Source of the DNA: Streptomyces griseochromogenes
GTDB taxonomy: Bacteria; Actinomycetota; Actinomycetes; Streptomycetales; Streptomycetaceae
Length of the DNA stretch: 64,000 bases
Assembly (NCBI RefSeq): GCF_001542625.1
Contig: NZ_CP016279.1
Location: 4,960,001 to 5,024,000 of the forward strand
Direction: 5' to 3'
Position numbers and translations under genes: made by a program. This document shows, piece by piece, positions 1 through 8,545 of this stretch; position 1 is the stretch's first letter; every line of letters starts with the position of its first letter. The notes beneath the pieces are model-generated. The model saw nothing but the letters and a program-made list of their open reading frames with translations, made no database searches and was not told the DNA's origin.

Positions 1-2
1 GT

Positions 3-122
3 GCGTCCGGCAGCGGCTCTCAGAGCGCCAAGCAGTCCGCCCCAGGCACCTCACAGCTCAACAACCTCGTGGTCGACATCATCAAGGTCGACGGCGACCG
101 GGCGACCATCCGCCTTTCCTGA
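3..122 (+). CDS. C-terminal end of an unidentified protein (partial)
   Basis: An open frame enters from the left edge of the window and stops at a TGA at 120-122. The visible 39 residues start with a Ser/Gln-rich linker and finish with a short beta-like tail (VVDIIKVDGDRATIRLS). Third codon positions are almost all G or C, so this looks like real coding sequence. It lies 27 bases upstream of the FHA gene on the same strand and may share its operon. No family can be assigned from so little sequence. Confidence 0.5.
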   Translation, partial: ASGSGSQSAKQSAPGTSQLNNLVVDIIKVDGDRATIRLS

Positions 123-149
123 TTCGGCTCGCTGCGGGAGACATCATCT

Positions 150-938
150 GTGGAGTACGGAAATCCGCCCCTGTTCTTGGCGATCGAGGGAAGCTTCCTG
201 AAGCTCGATCCCGTCAGGACGTACACCATGGGTCGTGATCCGCAGTCGGACGTGGTGTTCCAGGAGACCGCCATCTCCCGGAACCATGCCCAAATCTACT
301 GGGGCGGTACGAGTTGGGTCCTGGAGGACCTGAACAGCACCAACGGCACCTACGGCCTCGGCCAGCGCATCTCGCTGGCCGAGGCCGGCCATGGTTCAGT
401 GTTCCGCCTCGGCGACGAAGCCGAGGGCCCGCAGCTTCGCTTCACCGGTCAGCCGGGGCCGCAGGACGGCGCCAAGGCGGCCTCCCTCACCCGTATCGGC
501 CGTTCGTCCGACAACGATCTGGTCGTCCGCGGGACCGAAGTCGCTTCATATCACGGCGAATTCCGATGCACTCCATCCATCCACGAGGTCGTCGACCTGG
601 GCACGCCCCACGGAACCTACGTCAACGGCCGTCGCGTCGAGAGGGCTCGGTTGCAGCCCGACGACACCATCACGGTGGGCCACCGCAGCTTCCGACTGAT
701 AGGAGATCAACTCAGACCCTCTGCCGATGCACAGGAGTCATCTCTGATGGTCCGTCAACCAGGGGCTGCCCTGACTGGGGTCCGGGAAGCAGTAGGCCAC
801 CACCCCGCCACGGGCCGCGAAGAGTCCTTCCCTCGCCTGGATCCCAGTGTCACAGTGGGGACCTGCGGACGGGGAGGCATGAATGAACGCAGGGGGCCAT
901 GGGGGCGGAGGCCACGGAGGCGTGGGCCGGTGAACTGA
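150..938 (+). pseudogene. FHA-domain protein, 3' end lost at an IS701 insertion
   Basis: The GTG start at 150 opens a protein with two tandem forkhead-associated domains, which bind phosphothreonine. FHA1 spans about residues 22-98 (GRD at 28-30, SRNH at 43-46, NSTNGT near 62). FHA2 spans about 112-184 (GRSSDND, then PHGTYVNG). In actinomycetes this tandem arrangement often precedes an ABC-transporter ATPase and membrane domain in a protein of about 800 residues. Here recognisable sequence stops near residue 187 (about base 712), and the frame then runs through low-quality sequence into the left flank of a transposase gene, ending at 938. I infer that the element removed the 3' part. A free-standing tandem FHA protein is possible but less likely. 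Confidence 0.6.
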
Positions 939-2202
939 CCGCTCTGCACGAGCGGTTCGTGCACCGGTTCAACCGGACGGAGCCGCGTGAGTCGGCGCTG
1001 CCCTATATGCGCGGGCTGATCGCTCCGTTGGGGCGGAAGAACGGCTGGACGCTGGCCGAGCAGGCCGGACATGCAGGCCCGGACGGCATCCACCGGATGC
1101 TGAACCGGATCGAGTGGGAAGCCGATGAAGTACTCGATGACGTGCGCGACTACGTCGCCGAGCACCTCGGAGACCCCGAGGCCGTCCTGATCGTGGACGA
1201 CACCGGCTTCCTGAAGAAGGGACTGCGGTCGGCCGGAGTCCAGCGGCAGTACTCCGGCACCGCCGGGCGGACGGAGAACTGCCAGATCGGCGTCTTCCTC
1301 GCCTACGCGACTCCGCGTGGACGGACGCTGATCGACCGACGGTTGTATCTGCCCACGTCCTGGATGGAGGACCGCGAGCGGTGCCGCCGGGCCGGCATTG
1401 GTGACGAAGTCGGCTTCGAGACGAAGGTGGCCATGGCGAAGGCGATGGTCCGCCGCGCGATCGCGGACCGGACCCCGTTCCGGTGGGTGACCACGGATGC
1501 CGCCTACGGCTTTTCCAAGGGCTGGCGTTTCGAGCTGGAGCAGGCCGATGTCTTCCACGTCATGGCCACCACCCGGCACGACACCGTCGTGACCCGCTGG
1601 GCGATCGATCACCCCGTCCACGACCTGTTCAACGGCCTGCCTCGGCAGAAGTGGAAGCGCCGATCGTGCGGCACCGGGGCTCACGGCCGGCGGATCTACG
1701 ACTGGGCTCGCATCGAGGTCCGGCCCTGGCACCGGCCCGATCGCCGCCACTGGGTGATCGCCCGCCGCAGCGTCAGCCGGCCCGGGGAGGTTTCCTCCTA
1801 CATCGCCTACTGCCCCGCCGAAACCACGCTTGATGGCCTGATCCGCATCGCGGGCAGCAGGTGGGCCATCGAGGAATGCTTCCAGAGCGCGAAGCAGGAG
1901 TGCGGCCTGGACGACTACCAGGTCCGACGCTACCCCGGCTGGCACCGCCACATGACCCTGGCCATGGCCGCCCACGCCTGCCTGACCGTCCTGCGAGCCC
2001 GCAAACTGGACACCGACAAAGCAGAAACGGACCCTCCCAACTCATCCACCTCAGTCTCGCCGAGGTCAGACGGCTGCTCACCCGCCTCACCGACCGCCGG
2101 CCCGTCACTGTCGACCACATCCCGCACTGGTCACACTGGCGTCGACGACGCCAACACCAAGCCCGCGTCAGCCACTACAAGCGACGCGGGCACAGTCCAT
2201 GA
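899..2202 (+). mobile_element. IS701-family transposase, frameshifted near its C-terminus
   Basis: The frame from ATG 899 encodes a DDE transposase of the IS701 family. The first catalytic Asp is in VLIVDDTGFLKKG with GTAGRTENCQ following, the second is in VTTDAAYG, and the Glu is in WAIEECFQSAKQECGLD. Near base 2035 the coding frame shifts by one. The expected tail (LSLAEVRRLL, then HWSHWRRRRQHQ, ending HYKRRGHSP) continues in another frame to a TGA at 2200-2202, while the original frame runs on as junk to 2365. The element interrupts the upstream FHA gene. I could not define terminal inverted repeats or a target duplication. A programmed frameshift is conceivable, but I see no classical slippery heptamer, so a simple inactivating indel is more likely. 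Confidence 0.8.
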
Positions 2203-2577
2203 AGCTGCCCAACAATCAGCACAAACACCGTTGCAGTACTACCAGCGGCTTTGCTGGGTAACCCGGAAGCGCCTGAGCAAGCCCCCTCCACGTAAAGCCC
2301 CCCTTGTCACGCCCACGCGCCATCGCGCTCGGCGCTGCCTGCGCTCCGTGGTGAGGGCGGCGTAAACCTGAAGTTCCGCTCCTTCTACTTCCCGAACACT
2401 GATACCTGACCCCACCGCCCCGGTGCAGGCCCGAACAAGCCCTGCACCGGGGCAACGTCGCAAGTGAACACCCCAAGGGACGCCCCCCAACCTTCGGAGG
2501 CAACAGTCAGTCTTCGCTGCGAGAGGCCAGCCGCACACGAGGAGGCCGCCCAACCGACTGATGCCGGCGCCAATACG
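2203..2577. other. Right flank of the IS701 element, no gene recognised
   Basis: This stretch follows the transposase and contains a sequence (CGTTGCAGTACTAC near 2230) resembling element ends, but no matching inverted repeat was found on the left. No reading frame with convincing composition is present. Confidence 0.3.
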
Positions 2578-2716
2578 TCACCCCGCGAACCCCATTTCGT
2601 CGGTAGCTCTGAGAGGACGACGCAGGTCCTCTTCGAAGGCGACCTTCTTGTCGCCGAGTTGGGCGGGGCTGCTGTAGTTGTAGGAGATCTGGAGGCCGAT
2701 CACGGAGTCAAGGCAC
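2578..2716 (-). pseudogene. C-terminal remnant of an unknown protein
   Basis: On the minus strand a frame ending at 2578 has strongly G/C-biased third positions over about 45 codons (it contains DSVIGLQISYNYSS and KKVAFEEDLRR), unlike its surroundings. It has no start codon or ribosome binding site at its upstream edge, so it looks like the surviving 3' end of a gene. The family is not recognised. Confidence 0.3.
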
Positions 2717-2863
2717 CGTGACTCTCTGGGCCCGTCAGCGCAGAGCGTGCTGCCGTCCACCCGTGGGCGGAGACGTCTCCACCCGGCGCTGTACCGAAAG
2801 ATCCATCCACCGTTCCCCCTGGGGACCGAGGCGCAGGGTCCTGCCCGGGAGAACAGTGGAGGC

Positions 2864-4636
2864 ATGAACAAACCTCTCAACACACGCACCCTCCTCCGTG
2901 CGACGGCCTGTGCTGCCGTGCTGGCCGCGGTGGTCCCGCCCGGCGGCGCGCAGGCCGCAGCCTCTACGGAGCCGGAGTTACAGGCGCCGCAGAGCACGGT
3001 CGTCCTGCCCAACCTCGACGACGACGCACGGCGCTGCACGCTGCGCCCGGGCGACCTGGACCGGCTTGATGCGGCCGTGGACGAGCGCCTCGCCGCCTGC
3101 AACGACGCTGCGGACGATACGGTTGACGGCCCCGAGGACGCCAAGGACCTCACGCCGCTGCGGGTACGGCCCATGACGGTGGGGGAGGGGGCGAGCGGCC
3201 GTGTCGCGGTGCCGGCCGCGCAGAGCCTCTATGCGCGCATCTTTGTGGAGCGGAACGGGCGGCTCATCTCGCTGGGAGCAGGCGGGTCGCTTACCGCCGA
3301 GGAGCTCCGGCATGGTGTACGCCTGGCCGTCGAAGGGCGCGACATCGTCCGCGATCCCCGACGGTGGGACGGACGCATCCCGGTGACCCTGTCCGTCACC
3401 GATCAGGGCGCCACCCGCATCGCGAAGCTGACCCTGCATATCGCACCGGTGCTGCTGCAGCACGATCTGCAGCGCGCGCAGTACGTCTTTGCCGCCGCGC
3501 CCGGCCCGGGCGTGGGCCAGCCCGTCGAGGTCCCGGTCTCGCACCGGCGCCCCGGCCAGTGGAAGGAGTTCGCACGGTCGCTGCGCGAGGCCGCGAAGGC
3601 CTCCGGCCTGCCGAACCGCGACCTGCGCTTCCAGCGAGGCACCTCCCAGTGGTGGCGGGACATCTGGCGCCAGGACGTCGCCGAGCCCGGATACGTCAGC
3701 AGGCCGACGCCCGACGGCCCGCACACCATACGGATCCTGCTGCGCTCTCCCAACTACTGGACGTCGGACGACGGTCGCTCGGCGAGCCTGCGCCGCGCCG
3801 GACGGCTGCTCTACCGGGATCTGCGTGGGCCGGGCGTGGGCGTGGTCCAGCAGTTCACCGCGCGCCGCGGCGCGAACGTGGACGAGCTGCTGAACTTCAC
3901 CGGCAACTTCGAGTCGCTCCCGCCCTACGAGGCCTATCCGCGGGGCCGGATTGTCTACGGCAGCTCCGCACATCGCCGTCCGGACCCGTCGTTCGTCCGT
4001 ATGCTGCGCGCCCAGGGGCAGCAGCCACCGGTGGTGCTGGACACTTCCTGGCTGCTCGTCGGCCACGCTGACGAGACGGTGCATGTCATACGCGCCAACA
4101 ACGCGCGCGGCTGGACGCTGGCCGTGACCGATCCGCGCATGGCAATCAGCCTGCTGAAGCGGGTGCAGCACGCGGGCGAGGGCGGGCAGCGGCTCTTCGC
4201 GGATACTGCGGCCGCCCAAGAGCCGACGGTCGGCCAGTTCCTGCGCTATGAGCGGCGGTCAGGGGATAACGAGGACGCTGCCCGGCACATCGACGGACAG
4301 CTGAAGGTCCTGCTGCGGGCGACCGGGCTGAGGCCGGACGAGCTCGTGCGACTGCCCGTGCTGTACGTCAAGGACCGCTCGGGCGACGGCCAGACACGCC
4401 GCCAGATAGCGGTCTCGCCCGCTCTCGTCAACGGCTTGTCCCTGACCGCGCGCGACTTCGCCACCCCAGTGCCGCACGGGCCCCGCCTCGCAGGCCGTGA
4501 TCTCTTCCGGGACGAGGCCGAGCGCCGCCTGACCGCCCAGGGTGTGAGGGTGCACTGGGTGGAGAATTTCTCGTGGGCGCACCTGAGCGGCGGCGAGGTG
4601 CACTGCGCCACCAACGCGCTGCGGGAGATCGGCTAG
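2864..4636 (+). CDS. Secreted protein-arginine deiminase (PAD family)
   Basis: This 590-residue protein starts at ATG 2864 behind GTGGAGGC. Residues 1-33 form a signal peptide (MNKPLNTRTLLRATACAAVL, then a cleavage region near AQAAA). The C-terminal half carries the hallmarks of the vertebrate-type PAD catalytic domain, which converts protein arginine to citrulline. These are a WRDIWRQD segment (Asp271), a VGHADE motif (His401 and Asp403), a NFESLPP...YPRGRIVYG strand pair, and GEVHCATN with the candidate nucleophile Cys581 ten residues from the end. All four expected catalytic residues are present. An acidic NLDDD segment near the mature N-terminus recalls PAD calcium-binding loops. The gene stands alone and converges on an acetyltransferase gene. 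The protein is probably exported by the Sec route and could act on extracellular proteins or peptides; the substrate is unknown. Confidence 0.88.
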   Translation: MNKPLNTRTLLRATACAAVLAAVVPPGGAQAAASTEPELQAPQSTVVLPNLDDDARRCTLRPGDLDRLDAAVDERLAACNDAADDTVDGPEDAKDLTPLRVRPMTVGEGASGRVAVPAAQSLYARIFVERNGRLISLGAGGSLTAEELRHGVRLAVEGRDIVRDPRRWDGRIPVTLSVTDQGATRIAKLTLHIAPVLLQHDLQRAQYVFAAAPGPGVGQPVEVPVSHRRPGQWKEFARSLREAAKASGLPNRDLRFQRGTSQWWRDIWRQDVAEPGYVSRPTPDGPHTIRILLRSPNYWTSDDGRSASLRRAGRLLYRDLRGPGVGVVQQFTARRGANVDELLNFTGNFESLPPYEAYPRGRIVYGSSAHRRPDPSFVRMLRAQGQQPPVVLDTSWLLVGHADETVHVIRANNARGWTLAVTDPRMAISLLKRVQHAGEGGQRLFADTAAAQEPTVGQFLRYERRSGDNEDAARHIDGQLKVLLRATGLRPDELVRLPVLYVKDRSGDGQTRRQIAVSPALVNGLSLTARDFATPVPHGPRLAGRDLFRDEAERRLTAQGVRVHWVENFSWAHLSGGEVHCATNALREIG

Positions 4637-4755
4637 GTGCTGGCAGAAACAGAGGCAGAACCTAACGAAGCACTGAGGACCTGTCCGGTCGATCAAGCCG
4701 GGCTCAATTTTCGGGAATCCGTACCACCGAGAGACTACGGAGGACCTCTGTCAGA

Positions 4756-5751
4756 TCAGGCGGCGATCGGCTTGCGGTAGCGGAAGTACTCGTTCTGGCG
4801 TTGGAACCCTACGCTCTCGTAGAGGTCGTAGGACCGGTGCGGATTGGCGGCCCCGGTGTACAACCGGGCGGTCTGCGCACCGTGCTTGCGAAGACACCGC
4901 AACCCGTCCAGCAGCAGGGCCCGTCCAAGTCCCAGACGCCTTGACTCTGCCCGGACGCTCAGTTCTTCGACTTCGCCCACAGTGGGGTCGTGTCGACGGA
5001 TGGAGCACAGGGCGACCGCGGCCATATGTCGTCCTTCCCAGGCAGCCCGCCAGCAGGTCGGGTCGGCTGTGGCAAGGAAGCTCTCGAACGTCCACGTTTC
5101 TGTAAAGGCGGCATTCGCATACGAATCGACGACGGTCTTCCAGGCCGCGCGGTAGCCGCTCGGATCGACGGCACCGACTCGGATGCCGGCTGGCAACGGC
5201 TTGCCGTCGGGGAGCTGTCGGAGATCGACCAGCTCCAGCTCTACCAGGCTGAAGACAGGCCGGTATCCCGTTTCGAGCAGCAGCGTCGTTGCATCCTGTT
5301 CAGAGGCCATGGCGCTCGCGCCGAACACAGCCGTCTCTGTGGTTCCATGCCGCTGCACGAGCTGGCGGATACGGCATTCTGCCCAGTTGAGCATGGCTGA
5401 GCCGATGCCCTGGCCGCGGTGCTCGGGCAGCAGGTAGCCGCGGTGCAGGTACAACCACGTCCCGTCCCGCTCCTGCCACCACCTGATCGTTGAGTAGCCG
5501 ACGACGCCACCGTCGTGCTCCACCAAGACCTGGTTCTCGGATGGGTCGTCCAGCTTGGTGCAGGATTCGGCGATCTCGGCTGCCGTGGGGAGCCCCTCCA
5601 CAACCGAGCGGGCGTCGATCCGATCCCGCTGTGCACAGCCCAGCCGCACAGCGGCCATCCCGTCATGGTCGTGGTGGCCGCGATACGGCCGGAAGACGTA
5701 GCCAGGCAACCGTTCCCACGATGCAGGTCCGCTGCCGCTGTTCACGCTCAC
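4756..5751 (-). CDS. Tandem GNAT N-acetyltransferase
   Basis: The protein has two GNAT folds. The N-terminal acetyl-CoA loop is HRGQGIGSAM after a YLLPE strand (around residues 110-125). The C-terminal loop is SRRLGLGRALL followed by YTGAANPHRSYDLYESVGF, typical of a complete active domain. Tandem GNATs of about 300 residues occur in actinobacteria (mycothiol synthase MshD is one example), but no MshD-specific feature stands out. I favour the GTG at 5751, which follows GGGGGT by six bases; an ATG at 5787 would translate through that ribosome binding site. The gene converges on the deiminase gene. The substrate is unknown. Confidence 0.8.
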   Translation of the reverse strand: MSVNSGSGPASWERLPGYVFRPYRGHHDHDGMAAVRLGCAQRDRIDARSVVEGLPTAAEIAESCTKLDDPSENQVLVEHDGGVVGYSTIRWWQERDGTWLYLHRGYLLPEHRGQGIGSAMLNWAECRIRQLVQRHGTTETAVFGASAMASEQDATTLLLETGYRPVFSLVELELVDLRQLPDGKPLPAGIRVGAVDPSGYRAAWKTVVDSYANAAFTETWTFESFLATADPTCWRAAWEGRHMAAVALCSIRRHDPTVGEVEELSVRAESRRLGLGRALLLDGLRCLRKHGAQTARLYTGAANPHRSYDLYESVGFQRQNEYFRYRKPIAA

Positions 5752-5842
5752 ACCAAGACCCCCGTTACGTTGGATATGCGGTGTCATCGATCACGGAAGC
5801 GTAGGCCGTGCCGATCAGACGGCAGAACTCCCTTTCCGCAGC

Positions 5843-6330
5843 ATGACCGTTCGCGGGGACTTGACGGACGAGGCGTGGGACCTGCCGCAGCCGTTCCTGC
5901 CCATGAGTAACGGCCGGTGGCGGGACCACTGCCAGGTGATCGACGGCATCCTGTATCGAGTACGCACCGGGGTGCAGTGGCGTGACCTGCTCGAACGCTT
6001 CGGGCCATGGAAAACGGTCTACGAACGGCACCGGGTGTGGTCGGCTGACGGGACATGGGCGAGTCTGCTGGAGTAGGTCCAGGTCACAGCCGATGCGGCG
6101 GGCAAGATCGACTGGAACACCTCCGTGGACTCCACCAGTGTGCGTGCGCACCAGCACGCCGCCGGCGCCCGCACCGAACCGCCGTCGGCCCCGCATCAAA
6201 GGGAGCCGCAACGGCAGAACACCAGGACGAAAGGCCATGGCAGAAGCCGCACGGCCACCCGGTGGAGGTGCCGCACCAGGTGAGGGCCTGGGCCGCTCGC
6301 GCGGCCGCTTCACCACGAAAGTCCATCTGA
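5843..6330 (+). mobile_element. IS5-family transposase remnant (N-terminal part)
   Basis: From ATG 5843 the frame gives the N-terminal DUF4096-type region of an IS5-family transposase (DLTDEAWDLPQPFLP, then RVRTGVQWRDLLERFGPW). It is stopped by TAG at 6074-6076. Reading continues in the same frame past the stop (AAGKIDWNTSVDSTSVRAHQHAAG) and then shifts frame near 6200 towards GRFTTKVHLSADGR. The DDE catalytic C-terminal half is missing, replaced by a different IS remnant. It is clearly non-functional. Confidence 0.8.
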
Positions 6331-6354
6331 GCGCGGACGGCCGCTGCCCGGCCT

Positions 6355-6600
6355 CGGCGGAACGTGTCCGGGGCTTCGGCGAGATCCTCACCAACCGGTT
6401 CGGTGACACGCTTCCCACCAGGATCAATGCCGTCGACGTCAGCCAACTGCCCGGCCTCACAGGCTTCGCCCTTCACCTGCTCCGGGATCTCGACGCCGTG
6501 ACCATCGGCCTCACCGTGCGCTGGAGCTCCGGCGGCACCGAAGGCGCGGTGAACCGCGCCAAGAAGATCAAAAGGCAGCTCAGCAACAGCGGCTCGCGGG
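6355..6600 (+). mobile_element. ISL3-family transposase remnant (C-terminal part)
   Basis: Immediately after the IS5 fragment the sequence switches to the conserved C-terminal block of ISL3 transposases. It includes a LPGLTGFALHLLRDLDAVT helix and SSGGTEGAVNRAKKIKRQL, where the catalytic Glu of TEG sits. The piece begins and ends abruptly, so two different elements have been joined by deletion or nested insertion. Its 3' end abuts a truncated secreted-protein gene on the other strand. Confidence 0.75.
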
Positions 6601-6759
6601 ACTGGTCTGCGCCTGCCTCGACGAACGATGCTGTACGGTGGTCGCCGCCGAACTCGAGTGGGAGTCGGATGCGGTGGCTCCGGAGGTTGTGGCGAGTGTG
6701 AGACCACCGCCGAGGATGGCCGCGGAGACGGCCAGGACAATGTGCTTGCGAGCGTTCAC
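6580..6759 (-). pseudogene. 5' fragment of a secreted-protein gene (signal peptide only)
   Basis: A GTG at 6759 follows a GGAG-containing leader. It opens a frame with a textbook signal peptide (VNARKHIVLAVSAAILGGG, then ATTSGATAS) and about 20 mature residues before a stop at 6580. The mature part runs into the ISL3 remnant, so I read this as the 5' end of a secreted-protein gene cut off by the element. Its family cannot be assigned. Confidence 0.5.
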
Positions 6760-7196
6760 GAGTGAGGCTCCATCTCTCCCGTTGATCGAATAGGCAGCGC
6801 AGGGGACCCGTACCGGCGGAGCACTCCCGCGCGACCAATTCGGTGCCCACACGGGATACCACGGCATTCAGCCTGCTCCTTAGCCGGGTCCGGCCGCGTC
6901 CTTCATATTCCGTCACTGCACAGGTCACGTCATGTGCAAGGAGCGCACTCAACTTGGCGTACAGTGCACCGTTTGGTGTCCATGGCACCTGGCGACGATC
7001 GTGTGATATTGCGGTGGGATGCACCACGCGCCTGCCCGCCGCCGTTCGCCGCAACCTCGCACCTGATCGGGTCGGCGGATCCGTGGACCGACACGCTCAC
7101 GATCAAGAAACGAAGCCCTTCGCCAGTCAGGTGTCGCCGGCTGCACCGCGGCTCGACCGGTCCAGCTGCCCGGGCCAGCACACGCTGACCGGCGTG
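6760..7196. other. No gene recognised
   Basis: This region holds the leader of the truncated secreted-protein gene at its left edge. I see no frame with convincing composition, no repeat and no RNA gene. Confidence 0.4.
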
Positions 7197-7425
7197 TCAG
7201 GCGAGACCGAGCTGGCTGAGCGCTGGGGTCCAGTCGGTGGCGATGGCCCGCTGTGCGGCCTTGAGGGTGACGTTCCCTGAGCAGACCGCCGTGTGCGGCT
7301 TCGTCTCCACCGGGTCCTTCAGGTTGTTCACGCCCGAGCCCGGCTTGTGGCCCGGGTCGGCCGGCTCGACCCGGAGGTTGCGGGCGTCGTTCGGGTCACC
7401 GCCGATCTGCAGGGCCGGCGGGCCG
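7197..7425 (-). pseudogene. Decayed secreted HNH-like protein, copy 1
   Basis: The minus frame ending at 7197 carries the C-terminal block of a family of small secreted Streptomyces proteins. It has GGDPNDARNLRVEPADPGH, then VETKPHTAVCSGNVTLKAAQ and AIATDWT. Intact members carry a D-H-L-(I/V)-x-L-x-LGG...NLW-EP core that resembles an HNH-type motif. Here the DHL part and everything upstream are gone, and the upstream frame becomes a Gly/Arg-rich run. A second, longer copy lies at 13765-14106, and similarity extends into the 3' flank, so the two copies arose by duplication. Confidence 0.65.
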
Positions 7426-7679
7426 CCCCCACCCGCGAGCAGGCCGCCGCGTCGGCGCCGCCCAATGCCTTGAAGACGCCCCAACTGGGAGGAGCGGCCG
7501 CCGACATCTTCCGGACTGCGCCCCCAGGGCCCCGAAGTCCCCGACAGCGACTTGCGGATGATGTACAGCGGGAACCTGCCCGTGTGAGCACGCCCGATGT
7601 GACCCGGGACCTGCTAGACGCACGACGCAGCCTGCGCACCGACCGATTCCCGGCCGGGCAGGGAGTGGCCCCCTGTGCG

Positions 7680-8027
7680 TCAGCGGTGACCCAGCACGTT
7701 GACAACACGGCCGTTGGGGTCGCGGACGAAGAACCGTCGTACCCCCCACTCCTCGTCCTGCAAGGGATGGACGATCTCCACACCGCGCTCCTGCATGGCC
7801 GCGTAGGCAGCATCCACGTCGTCCACCTCCACACTCATGTCGGGGGTGAGCGGCGCCGTCTTGTCGCTGGCCATGAAGCTGACCTGCGCCGCCGGATTGG
7901 ACGGCGACGCGAGTGTCATGATCCAGCCGTGGTTCATGACCTCCTCGAAGCCCAGCAAGCCATAGAAGTCCCGGCTCTCCTGCGCGGCCTCTGACTGGAT
8001 GTTGGGTACGACTCGACGAACGGTCAT
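7680..8027 (-). CDS. VOC-superfamily (glyoxalase/bleomycin-resistance fold) protein
   Basis: This 115-residue single-domain protein starts at ATG 8027 after GGAGT. It shows the vicinal oxygen chelate pattern: MTVRRVVPNIQ opening strand, SRDFYGLLGFEEV helix, a D-V-D-A-A-Y segment, and the closing RRFFVRDPNGRVVNVLGH strand. The length fits one beta-alpha-beta-beta-beta module pair. Such proteins act as lyases, dioxygenases or drug-binding proteins; the specific role is not evident from sequence. It stands alone between a pseudogene and a lipoprotein gene. Confidence 0.85.
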   Translation of the reverse strand: MTVRRVVPNIQSEAAQESRDFYGLLGFEEVMNHGWIMTLASPSNPAAQVSFMASDKTAPLTPDMSVEVDDVDAAYAAMQERGVEIVHPLQDEEWGVRRFFVRDPNGRVVNVLGHR

Positions 8028-8030
8028 CGG

Positions 8031-8545
8031 GTGACTCCATGTGAGAACAGACGTGGCTCTGGGACTGTTCAGGAGTACTACGACTCATCCTTTGCCGCAC
8101 GTACTTTCGCAACAGGCCCGAGTCGGGTTGGTTACAGCTCTCGCCGTCGGTGCGTTGGGATCCCGGCTCCGTTTTCGAAGGTGGCCGGGGCCAGCCAAGT
8201 CAGGGACCGTGCCGCAGCAGCACTTGGCGAGGCGCACAGTCCGTACGGCATCGCCTCCTCCAGGCTGAGCAGCGCAAGACCTCGCCTGTCTGCTCCATGG
8301 GGGCAGAGTCGATCTCGTCCAAGCCTGGGTGCGCGTAGTCGTCCATGACCGGCCAACGTACCCGGCCGCTCTTCGGTCGCTATCCAACGACATGCACCCC
8401 CCGGGGCCTGACGCCGGCCAGGACTGCGCATGACGCATTGGTGAAGGGCGGTGGCCCGCACTGAGCTCAGCGGAGCAGGCACCTTGTGTACGGTCACACC
8501 CGGGAGGCGATGACCGGCGGCGGGAGCGGCCCCACCGCCCCCTGG
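8031..8545. other. No gene recognised
   Basis: This region is the upstream leader of the VOC gene plus about 450 bases in which both strands contain only short frames. A 48-codon minus frame from an ATG near 8344 (MDDYAHPGLDEID) might be the start of a decayed gene, but I cannot identify it. Confidence 0.35.

Noticed and set aside
755..1975. A 406-codon minus-strand frame opposite the IS701 transposase
   Set aside because: It has Arg/Pro/Gly-rich shadow composition and the transposase frame on the plus strand is unambiguous.
2978..4219. A 413-codon minus-strand frame opposite the deiminase gene
   Set aside because: It is a shadow of the deiminase; no start context and no motif.
8296..8344. 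An ArsR-like start (MDDYAHPGLDEID) on the minus strand
   Set aside because: Downstream residues do not continue the ArsR pattern, so no regulator is called.
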